NCBI GenBank assembly: GCA_043744615.1
Contig: JAYTUJ010000032.1
Location: 1 to 6,810, forward strand
DNA: 6,810 bases
Direction of reading: 5' to 3'
Origin: JAYTUJ01 sp043744615
GTDB lineage: Bacteria > Patescibacteriota > Minisyncoccia > Phycocordibacterales > CAIRYW01
In this document: piece by piece, positions 1 to 5,716 of the stretch
Numbering within the stretch: the stretch's first letter is position 1
Layout: every line of letters begins with the position of its first letter
Translations under genes and position numbers: made by a program
Notes under the pieces: generated by a model
The model's input: the letters and a program-made list of their open reading frames with translations, nothing else
What the model was told of the DNA's origin: nothing
Database searches by the model: none

Positions 1-4
1 TGAG

Positions 5-39
5 AGCGGGCTTACGCCGAACCGCTGTTTCGTTTTTTG
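5..39 (+). terminator. Weak terminator-like hairpin at the left edge
   Basis: AGCGG at 5-9 pairs with CCGCT at 22-26 around a 12-nt loop, which can itself form a 3-bp GGC/GCC helix. It is followed by a T-rich stretch (27-39, six T at 33-38). It could end a plus-strand gene lying to the left of the window. The stem is short and the loop long, so this is only suggestive. Confidence 0.3.
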
Positions 40-108
40 TTTCATGCCCAATCATTTTAACTGCTAATTGGGTGTTGCAATTAATTGTTGAACTTAGGCT
101 GTTGCTTT

Positions 109-137
109 TTGCATTTTTATGTCATGCGTGTTATACT
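109..137 (+). promoter_or_regulatory. Extended -10 promoter of hicBA, probably giving a leaderless mRNA
   Basis: A TGtTATACT extended -10 element lies at 129-137. A loose -35 (TTGCAT, 109-114) stands exactly 17 nt upstream of the hexamer. The usual start point, about 7 nt beyond the -10, falls on the A of the ATG at 144. The transcript would therefore begin with the hicB start codon and have no 5' leader. No Shine-Dalgarno sequence is visible before 144, which agrees with this. Confidence 0.6.
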
Positions 138-143
138 ATCTCC

Positions 144-374
144 ATGAAACAGCGTATTTTGCATTTCCATATCGCAAAAGGGCAAGAGCAGTATGTTGCT
201 TCCGGTGTTGAACTCGCTGTGGTGACGCAAGGGAAAACACTCGATGAACTCTCAAAAAACATCGAGGAGGCAGTCGCACTACACCTTGAAGGAGAAAATC
301 TTGCTGAACTCGGATTTTCAGAACAACCGTCAGTACTCGTCGATTTTGAACTCCCGACTCCGCAGTATGCCTAA
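144..374 (+). CDS. hicB: HicB-family antitoxin (short form)
   Basis: This 76-residue protein is the likely antitoxin of a type II HicAB toxin-antitoxin pair; it would bind and block the HicA RNase and probably represses its own promoter. It has the small HicB fold: a beta strand (ILHFHI), a second strand ending in LAVVTQGKT, then a helix DELSKNIEEAVALHLEG typical of the family. The DNA-binding C-terminal domain of longer HicB proteins (ribbon-helix-helix or HTH) is absent, so autoregulation may rely on the complex. I chose the ATG at 144 over the in-frame codon at 72 because the earlier start adds a hydrophobic stretch unlike HicB and would lie upstream of the promoter. Its last codons overlap hicA by 8 nt. 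Confidence 0.85.
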   Translation: MKQRILHFHIAKGQEQYVASGVELAVVTQGKTLDELSKNIEEAVALHLEGENLAELGFSEQPSVLVDFELPTPQYA

Positions 375-609
375 ACTGCGCGTCCTCGCCTCAAAAGAAA
401 TCATAGCAGTGCTCGAATCGCACGGCTTTGTTGTAGTTTCGCAAAAAGGGAGCCATACAAAACTGAAGCGTGAAATTGGCGGTATGCGACAAACATTGAC
501 GATTCCTCTACACGATGAACTTGACCGTGGCACCACTGCGGCGATCTATCGTCAGGCATCCCGTTTTGTTTCGGAGACCGAACTCCGTAAATTCTTCTTT
601 TCGGAATAA
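367..609 (+). CDS. hicA: HicA-family mRNA interferase toxin
   Basis: This 80-residue protein is a probable HicA toxin, a double-stranded-RNA-binding-fold ribonuclease that cleaves mRNA when free of HicB. The N-terminal KEIIAVLESHGFVVVSQKGSHTKLKR carries the family's GSH motif, with the putative catalytic His at residue 30. The following TLTIPLHDELDRGT and IYRQASRF segments match the usual beta strand and C-terminal helix. The ATG at 367 lies inside the end of hicB (stop 372-374), so translation is probably coupled; there is no separate ribosome binding site. The reading frame is open upstream to 244, but those residues overlap hicB and do not resemble HicA. Antitoxin-first order is an accepted HicAB arrangement. 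Confidence 0.9.
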   Translation: MPKLRVLASKEIIAVLESHGFVVVSQKGSHTKLKREIGGMRQTLTIPLHDELDRGTTAAIYRQASRFVSETELRKFFFSE

Positions 610-658
610 CACAGTAGCGTCTCAATGCTCACTTATAGTTTACTGGCAGCAAATTTCT

Positions 659-793
659 CTAGTCAAAAAGTTCCAGCAAGGAGTGCTTGGGGTCAAAGAA
701 AAAATTACCGTCAAAGATATTGATATTCGCAACTACGCGAAATACATCCTCCGTGAGGGATCGGATGTTGAGAAGCGAGAGCTACTGGGGTGC
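659..793 (+). pseudogene. Remnant of a site-specific recombinase C-terminus (tentative)
   Basis: About 45 codons in one frame read like real protein: VKKFQQG, then KITVKDIDIRNYAKY and ILREGSDVEKRELLGC. From memory, the YAKYILREG and EKRELLGC segments resemble the end of large serine recombinases, in which a sequence like LKS would follow GC. Here the frame runs instead into WVMIFSFF and stops at 833-835. No start codon, catalytic resolvase domain or zinc ribbon is present; what precedes 659 in this frame does not look related. I read it as a truncated relic of a mobile element beside hicBA. The family assignment rests on recall of short motifs, so another DNA-binding protein tail is possible. 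Confidence 0.4.
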
Positions 794-1139
794 TGGGTAA
801 TGATTTTCTCCTTTTTCTCCTTCATGTGTACTTAACACAAGTTTACACACCCTTTATCATTTGGGAAAATGTTGACAATCGTTTTGTAGCTTTCAAAAAT
901 CGCCTTTCGGTGATCTTTGTTTTCTTCATTCTGACGACGTGTCTCGAGCGCGATAACCGCGCTGTTATTGGCGGTAGCTTGTGTAGACACAACTGCACTT
1001 GGATTTTTATAGTCGCTTGACTCCTTAAAAATCTCGGCGGAGATGGGAGGAGTTTCTCGCTGACGGCGCGTAATTGGTGGTTTCGAAGACGAAACATCAC
1101 CATAGGAGTACTTCCATTTTCTGGATGATTACATCTCAG

Positions 1140-1161
1140 AAAATTTGGTCGCACCAATTTT
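1140..1161. repeat. Hairpin with one bulge
   Basis: AAAATT-T-GGT (1140-1149) pairs with ACCAATTTT (1153-1161) around a CGC loop, leaving T1144 bulged. The AT-rich base resembles a terminator, but neither strand shows a long T-run directly after the stem. Confidence 0.5.
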
Positions 1162-1174
1162 TCGAATCCTCCAC

Positions 1175-1196
1175 GCAAGGCATGCAGATGCCTTGC
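1175..1196. repeat. Perfect 9-bp hairpin
   Basis: GCAAGGCAT (1175-1183) and ATGCCTTGC (1188-1196) are exact inverted copies around a 4-nt GCAG loop. No T-tract follows on either strand, so it is not an obvious terminator. It could be an RNA fold within the minus-strand transcript or a protein-binding palindrome. Confidence 0.65.
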
Positions 1197-1210
1197 TCAT
1201 CTCCGCCCCC

Positions 1211-1237
1211 AAAATATCCGCCTTGCGGCGGTATTTT
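1211..1237. terminator. Bidirectional terminator-like hairpin
   Basis: AAAATA(t)CCGCC (1211-1222) pairs with GGCGGTATTTT (1227-1237) around TTGC, with one bulged T at 1217. A five-pair GC core flanked by an A-rich left arm and T-rich right arm is the usual shape of an intrinsic terminator usable from both sides. It could stop transcripts coming from the hicBA side or from the minus-strand promoter near 1438. Confidence 0.5.
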
Positions 1238-1302
1238 GTATTGGCGGTGTTTGTTGGACAAAGTTCGAATGTATTTCGAGCAGAATCCAGAGGACTGAAT
1301 CG

Positions 1303-1319
1303 CACGCGCGGAGCGCGTG
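1303..1319. repeat. Perfect 7-bp GC-rich hairpin
   Basis: CACGCGC (1303-1309) and GCGCGTG (1313-1319) form a very stable stem with a 3-nt GGA loop. There is no adjacent T-tract. It is the outermost of four closely spaced hairpins. Confidence 0.6.
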
Positions 1320-1432
1320 GTGGCTTGAAACTGTCTTGTACGCTCCGATTGCGTGGAGAAACGAACCAATGCGCATGGAAAGGAAATTTTTGGTTTTGCT
1401 TCGCCGTTTCAGACTACAAAATGAACATTTGT

Positions 1433-1441
1433 ATTATAGCA
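1433..1441 (-). promoter_or_regulatory. Consensus extended -10 promoter on the minus strand
   Basis: Read on the minus strand the sequence is TGcTATAAT, a perfect extended -10 element. No good -35 hexamer is found 16-18 nt upstream (the bases there are CAACGC or similar), but extended -10 promoters can work without one. Transcription would start near 1426-1428, beside an ATG, and run leftward into 1428-832. It points away from the defence operon's terminator, so it serves whatever lies in the GC-rich spacer. Confidence 0.5.
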
Positions 1442-1450
1442 TTTGTGGTT

Positions 1451-1640
1451 CTTTAGCGTTGTTCATTTCTCCGTCCTCACGGCGACCGAGGCGCCCCGCT
1501 ATCCGAGTTTAGTGGTAACTCTAGCGTCCGCGAATCACTCACAACCGCTTTTGCATAGCCCGCTCGCATTCGCTCGCGCTGGCTGCTTCAGCGTTGTGTG
1601 TGTTCGCTTGGTGACTTCGAGAGAGTCGATGGTAATTCTA
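1451..1640. repeat. Spacer with an imperfect duplicated motif pair
   Basis: CTTTAGCGTTGT (1451-1462) recurs as CTTCAGCGTTGT (1586-1597), and TGGTAACTCTA (1513-1523) recurs in the same order as TGGTAATTCTA (1630-1640). The distances within the two copies differ (62 and 44 nt), so this is an eroded duplication or coincidence. I see no convincing gene or RNA in 1441-1640; open frames here show no recognisable protein features. Confidence 0.3.
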
Positions 1641-1676
1641 AAAAGAGAATTGATTGTGCATGGCACAAGCAATTCT
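1640..1676 (-). terminator. Intrinsic terminator of the defence operon
   Basis: On the minus strand AGAATTGCTTGTGC (1676-1663) pairs with GCACAATCAATTCT (1659-1646), 13 of 14 positions matching, around a CAT loop. CTTTTT (1645-1640) follows directly. It lies 67 nt past the stop codon of the last operon gene. The long stem plus T-tract on this strand makes it the natural end of the leftward transcript. The bases between (1677-1742) are very GC-rich and include the palindrome GTGCGCGCAC at 1701-1710. Confidence 0.75.
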
Positions 1677-1742
1677 GTATGTGCTTGCCCCACCCTCCCA
1701 GTGCGCGCACAAGCCCGCCCGCCCACGCGGGTGGCTCCCTGT

Positions 1743-3194
1743 TTACTCAGTAGCAGTTGCTACTTCACCCCAAATATAATTAACGACATCGGTACCAAGA
1801 AAATCCAATAATTCTCCAGTAGGTCTTTCTTTGCCTAAAACTTTACCAACTCTTATTCTCCAATCCGTGGTGTTCGAGTGAGTGTCAATTTTGTGGTGGA
1901 TTTTCTTAATCAGTTCTTTTGATATTTTTGTGCCCTTCTTATCACTTTTTATTTTATCAATTTCATCTTTATCTTCAGGATTACTGCTTGAGATACTATC
2001 TAATTCTGTATTTAAGTTGATATCTGATTTGATCGACTGCAAAACCTCATTTGTCAAAAAAAGATTTTCTATGCTGTAACATTGTAATCTTTTAATTGGC
2101 AAAATGGAGCTTGTGTCGTGAGTGGCATCTTCTTTTTTATCCCTATCAGTCAATGTAACTCCTGCTTGGCTATTATCATCAGATATTGCGTTTAGTATTT
2201 TCTCCGTATAGGTTTTGTATTGCAAAATATCACCACCTCCAGCTTCGATAATCGCAATATCATCAAAATTTTGATTTCTAGCGGCTTGATTCCAAATCAA
2301 GAAGTCGTCATTTCCTTCTACGATGACAATTTTTCTACCAATTACTTTTGAAAGTGCTAAGTCAGAACTTAGTAAATTTGAAAATATAAAATTGTCATTT
2401 TTTTGAATTGCTTTAATCTCTTCTTTTTTACTATCTAAACAAACTATCCCGATTGAGTCACAAACATTCATAAGTGAAGCCAAAAGTGCCTGACTATGTG
2501 TAGTGATAATAAATTGAACATCAAATTTTTTAGAAACCTCCTCTATAAAAATCGCAAATCTATTCTGTAAATCCAAATGCAGGTGTGCGTCGGGCTCGTC
2601 TACTAAAATGCACTTTTTCTCATTTCTCCACAACACAGCTTGTGTAACAATGTCGGCAGCAAGCGACAATGCTTCAACTTGTCCTGATGAAAGTTGGTTT
2701 GTATCAGTAATCCTCGTAGCAATATTGTTCTCGTCACTTCTGTAAAACCCAATCGCATAGGGCTGGGTCTCGGCAAATTTTGCAGTAAATTCGGGTAAGA
2801 AAACTCCAAATAAAGCCTCGATGGTTTCTGCATCAATTTCTTCTACAGATTCTTTTTTGAGAGTTTTGTATCCAACCGATTGTGTAATTGCAACGGTTCT
2901 TGATATTGATCTTTCTCGATACTGGCTATCCCAATTTTTAGATCGAACACTTTTTCTGTCACTTTCTGTATTTTCCTGATCAAAAATATTTGATTGATAA
3001 AGCATGTTTCCACCACCTCGTTCTGGAACTACCAGATGAAAATCATTTGATTGCGCCTGATAAACATCTCGCAAAAAAGTGCTTTTTCCTGTTCCATTTT
3101 TGCCAAACAGAATATTTACTCTCTCCAAACCTGTAATTTTAAGTGGGTGCTGAGTATTTTTTACGAAACGATTTCCTATAATTTCAGTTTTCAT
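1743..3194 (-). CDS. AAA/ABC-type ATPase fused to a TOPRIM/DUF4435-like domain (PARIS/OLD-like)
   Basis: This 483-residue protein is a probable anti-phage effector or sensor. The N-terminal two thirds is an SMC/ABC-like ATPase of the AAA_15/AAA_21 type: Walker A GKNGTGKS (31-38), signature LSSGQ (168-172), Walker B CILVDEPDAHLH (195-206) and switch His in TTHSQ (231-235). The C-terminal part has TOPRIM-like acidic motifs: IVIVEGNDD (289-297) and TDRD (349-352), then CYSIENLFL (372-380), which recalls DUF4435. ATPase plus DUF4435 is the AriA-AriB composition of PARIS, known also as fusions; OLD nucleases share the ATPase-TOPRIM plan. Its ATG overlaps the upstream methyltransferase stop (ATGA, 3194-3191), so translation is probably coupled. 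It is the last gene of the operon. Which subfamily it belongs to is inference. Confidence 0.88.
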   Translation of the reverse strand: MKTEIIGNRFVKNTQHPLKITGLERVNILFGKNGTGKSTFLRDVYQAQSNDFHLVVPERGGGNMLYQSNIFDQENTESDRKSVRSKNWDSQYRERSISRTVAITQSVGYKTLKKESVEEIDAETIEALFGVFLPEFTAKFAETQPYAIGFYRSDENNIATRITDTNQLSSGQVEALSLAADIVTQAVLWRNEKKCILVDEPDAHLHLDLQNRFAIFIEEVSKKFDVQFIITTHSQALLASLMNVCDSIGIVCLDSKKEEIKAIQKNDNFIFSNLLSSDLALSKVIGRKIVIVEGNDDFLIWNQAARNQNFDDIAIIEAGGGDILQYKTYTEKILNAISDDNSQAGVTLTDRDKKEDATHDTSSILPIKRLQCYSIENLFLTNEVLQSIKSDINLNTELDSISSSNPEDKDEIDKIKSDKKGTKISKELIKKIHHKIDTHSNTTDWRIRVGKVLGKERPTGELLDFLGTDVVNYIWGEVATATE

Positions 3195-3943
3195 ATCTTT
3201 TGAAATACGAACAAATGCTCATGCATTATGAGTAAGAAATTCGACTCTTTTGATTTTGTGACCCAAAAACCCGTTGCCTTGCAATTAAATTGTCTTTTTA
3301 TAATGTCCTCTTTCAAAACAAAACCTGTATCAAGAAATTTCTGCATTACCTTAAATGCAAGTGGTTGATACATTTTATTTCTTCGAGTATCTCCCATCAA
3401 AATTGCACAATATTTTCCTTTTTTTAATACTCTAAACAATTCCTTTGCGACTTTCTCTATTTCATCAACAAAAGCGTCTATATCGTGTATCCCTGACAAA
3501 TCTTCTTTAATTTTACCCTCACTATACTTTATTATGTCTGCATACGGAGGATGAGTTAAAACAAAATCGATCTCATTATCTTTAATAAAACTCATATCTC
3601 GCGCATCACATTTCACCACTCTTTGTTTTGCTTTATTATCAACTTCAAATTCAAGAGATTTTTTAGTTCTTTCTAATGCTTCTTCATTAACATCAATGCA
3701 GGTAATGTGACGATTTAAAATTTTTGCTTCTATTGCAGTAGTGCCTCCACCAATCATACAATCGAGTAAGTGATCTTTCTCTTTTGAGTAACGCAAAATG
3801 AGGTTTCGTACTACTTCTGGAGACCAATTTCCGCGCCAATCAGATTTATGTGTAGCCCAGTTTCCTCTGCGAGGAAAAGCCCATACTGTTGTACATTCTA
3901 GTTCGAATTCTTCAGGATCTAATTTTAAATTCTTCATAACCAT
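3191..3943 (-). CDS. Site-specific DNA methyltransferase (N4-cytosine/N6-adenine type)
   Basis: This 250-residue protein probably methylates an exocyclic amino group of DNA using S-adenosylmethionine. Motif I is LLDCMIGGGTT (59-69), with Cys-Met in place of the usual Pro-Phe; ITCIDVNEEA (80-89) supplies the acidic residue that binds the cofactor ribose. The catalytic motif IV is THPPYADI (130-137). An N-terminal segment, TTVWAFPRRGNWATHKSDWR (18-37) then GNWSP, is typical of this small methylase group. Motif I comes before motif IV and no large target-recognition insertion is seen, so specificity is unknown. The ATG at 3943 lies 7 nt after the DUF262 stop; a second in-frame ATG at 3937 (third codon) is an equally plausible start. 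It overlaps the ATPase gene by 4 nt. It may mark self DNA for, or regulate, its neighbours. Confidence 0.9.
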   Translation of the reverse strand: MVMKNLKLDPEEFELECTTVWAFPRRGNWATHKSDWRGNWSPEVVRNLILRYSKEKDHLLDCMIGGGTTAIEAKILNRHITCIDVNEEALERTKKSLEFEVDNKAKQRVVKCDARDMSFIKDNEIDFVLTHPPYADIIKYSEGKIKEDLSGIHDIDAFVDEIEKVAKELFRVLKKGKYCAILMGDTRRNKMYQPLAFKVMQKFLDTGFVLKEDIIKRQFNCKATGFWVTKSKESNFLLIMHEHLFVFQKI

Positions 3944-3950
3944 TATTAAT

Positions 3951-5705
3951 TTAGGTTATAGAAAAGATTTTGAGTGCTTCTACCGCAATGTCATTTGCTC
4001 GTTGTAAAGTGGCCTCTTTTGGTTCGGTATCAAATGGGTATTTATTTAACACTTTGTTATATTCAAAAATATCTGTTGAGTAATAATTTATGTATTTAGT
4101 ACTGAAGTCTTTGTCACTGGCGGCTCGATTCATTTCTCTTGATAAAATTGTCAGATTACCTATTTGATGTAGAAAATCTTCCAACTCATACTTTGATTGA
4201 GATAAAATATGTTCAACAGTTTTTATCTCGTATGTGACACCTCTATTTTTTTGTTGATATATTACAAGTAGAATAAATCTGATAAGCTCGTTGTTTTGAT
4301 CGTTACCTTTTTTATACACGAAAGTATCATTAAAGTTTTTGATAAATTCATCTTTTCTATCTTTAACCAACTCCCACAGATCAATATAGAATTTATCAGA
4401 TTCCTTGTTGTACTCCTTGCCTTTATAATTGGCCAAGTTTTTACATCTATCTGCGAATTTCTTCTCGTATTTGGATGGATTTACTGATGAAACAACCTTA
4501 ATAAGCAATCCTAAGTTCCAGAGTCTTTTCAAGTCACTTGTATACTGCTGTTTTGTATACTCGTCTACTAATATGTATTTCTTACAGTAAGCCAGAAGAA
4601 TCTCATAAATTTGATCTGAATCTAGCAAAATAAAAGCACCTAGATATTTTTCTACCTCAGAGTCTTTTGTTCCTTTCAAAATTTTATCTCTAAAAAATTC
4701 TGAATTTCCTGTACGTAGAGCTATATACAAAGCAGCATCATCCCTCATATCTACTACAAATTTAATTATTTCTTGACTACTATGCATCTCTTCATCAAGC
4801 TTCTTCTTTATTGCATCATACAATTGTGATGTATTTATGTAGCCATAATTAGATATCCATTGATGTCTGAGAAATTTTGAAAACAAATTTATGTTGTTTT
4901 GTTCAAAGTTATTTTCCATTTCCTCCCATGTTTTTTCAGCATTTTTTAATGCGAGAGTATCTGATTCCTTGATTCTCTTAAAAACCGTATTTTTTACCAA
5001 ATCAACAACTGAAAGTTCAAGTCCTGTGGAATTTAAGCCCTCAAAAATTTGGTAAACATCGCTCTCGTTACGGCATTCTATGATAATGAGTTCGAGTTCC
5101 AATATTTTGCTGACCAACTCTTGAATTGCCATTTTTATAGGCTTAGTACTTTCTTTTAAGTAGTCTCTTAGAAGTTGATTTATATAACGTAGGTTTTTAA
5201 CAAATCTTGTTTGAGCCTCATCAAGTAAGTCTTCCTGAAGTACGTCGTCATTCACTAATTTCCTATACACTTCTGAAAGGTTCTTTTTTGAAAAAACAAG
5301 TTTGATTTTGCTTTCATCAGAAAATGATGTGCTAAATATCAATGACGACCTCAGTTCCTCCATCATCTCTTTATGTTTCTGTAGTTGTTGTTTATTTTTA
5401 TCTTTTGCCTTATCTTTTGAAATATAGTTTCTAATCGCAACAAGAAAAAGCGACAATGTTGTTAATCTTTGTTGTCCGTCTATTACTAGATATCCAGATT
5501 GGATATCTTCGGTAGAATGCTGGACTACAACAATATTTCCTATGTAGTATTGCTTGTCATTATTAACAACACTTTCCCATAATTGTTCTAGCTGTTTTGG
5601 TTTCCAGTTATATGCTCTTTGGAAAGTTGGTATATGAAATGAGACAGTTGAGCTTAATATCTCCTTATATGATTTTTTTTGAGTTTGTTGTATTTTTGAA
5701 GACAT
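3951..5705 (-). CDS. DUF262/DUF1524 protein, GmrSD-like nuclease
   Basis: This 584-residue protein belongs to the GmrSD/SspE/BrxU-like group of modification-related restriction enzymes. The DUF262 part shows IPTFQRAYNW (25-34), IGNIVVV (55-61) and the nucleotide-binding hallmark DGQQRLTTL (76-84), followed by the family's FEGLNSTGLELSVVDLVKN segment. A long helical middle leads to a C-terminal DUF1524 His-Me-finger domain: VEHILSQ (497-503, His499), IGNLTILS (515-522), Asn526 and the closing LQRANDIA helix. Both key regions are intact, so nucleotide-dependent DNA cleavage is plausible. In the family some members attack modified phage DNA and others act against DNA lacking the host mark. The ATG follows the endonuclease stop by 11 nt with no Shine-Dalgarno sequence; 7 nt separate its stop from the methyltransferase. 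Confidence 0.92.
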   Translation of the reverse strand: MSSKIQQTQKKSYKEILSSTVSFHIPTFQRAYNWKPKQLEQLWESVVNNDKQYYIGNIVVVQHSTEDIQSGYLVIDGQQRLTTLSLFLVAIRNYISKDKAKDKNKQQLQKHKEMMEELRSSLIFSTSFSDESKIKLVFSKKNLSEVYRKLVNDDVLQEDLLDEAQTRFVKNLRYINQLLRDYLKESTKPIKMAIQELVSKILELELIIIECRNESDVYQIFEGLNSTGLELSVVDLVKNTVFKRIKESDTLALKNAEKTWEEMENNFEQNNINLFSKFLRHQWISNYGYINTSQLYDAIKKKLDEEMHSSQEIIKFVVDMRDDAALYIALRTGNSEFFRDKILKGTKDSEVEKYLGAFILLDSDQIYEILLAYCKKYILVDEYTKQQYTSDLKRLWNLGLLIKVVSSVNPSKYEKKFADRCKNLANYKGKEYNKESDKFYIDLWELVKDRKDEFIKNFNDTFVYKKGNDQNNELIRFILLVIYQQKNRGVTYEIKTVEHILSQSKYELEDFLHQIGNLTILSREMNRAASDKDFSTKYINYYSTDIFEYNKVLNKYPFDTEPKEATLQRANDIAVEALKIFSIT

Positions 5706-5716
5706 ATTAAGTTAAT

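Larger units (their letters stand above)
832..1428 (-). pseudogene. Broken minus-strand reading frame of unknown function
   Basis: An ATG at 1428-1426 opens a frame of 198 codons ending at TAA 834-832, interrupted by TAG at 1416-1414 and TAA at 1131-1129. The two long open stretches (94 and 98 codons) look protein-like. The first contains FVSPRNRSVQDSFKPPRAPR and SPLDSARNTFELCPTNTANT; the second ends with ALETRRQNEENKDHRKAIFE and SYKTIVNIFPNDKGCVNLC. The ATG lies just downstream of a consensus extended -10 box on the same strand. I recognise no domain. Another minus frame is also open across 1178-843, so a decayed gene, a frameshifted gene and chance openness in GC-balanced DNA all remain possible. 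The alternative is a non-coding transcript, given the hairpins inside it. Confidence 0.3.

Noticed and set aside
72..143. Longer HicB start at 72
   Set aside because: It adds a hydrophobic 24-residue stretch unlike HicB and lies upstream of the extended -10 promoter; the ATG at 144 fits both the family and the promoter.
790..1020. Plus-strand open frame of 76 codons
   Set aside because: It overlaps the more protein-like minus frame, and its hydrophobic residues look like the reverse of Lys/Glu-rich codons.
1155..1176. tRNA-like TTCGAATCCTCC on the plus strand
   Set aside because: It resembles a T-loop and 3' T-stem, but the bases before it (AATTT) cannot pair with CCTCC and no acceptor, D or anticodon arms are found.
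1145..1456. Plus-strand open frame of 103 codons
   Set aside because: It crosses three hairpins and the minus-strand promoter, is Arg/Leu-rich without recognisable domains, and has no ribosome binding site.
1701..1710. GTGCGCGCAC palindrome as an operator or terminator
   Set aside because: A perfect 10-bp palindrome, but with no loop, T-tract or promoter nearby, and such sequences are expected in this GC-rich patch.
1443..1811. Plus-strand open frame of 122 codons
   Set aside because: It runs through the operon terminator and into the 3' end of the ATPase gene on the other strand; composition does not look like a protein.
1882..2079. Plus-strand open frames inside the operon (also at 3798 and 4296)
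   Set aside because: They are reverse-strand shadows of well-supported genes with intact family motifs.
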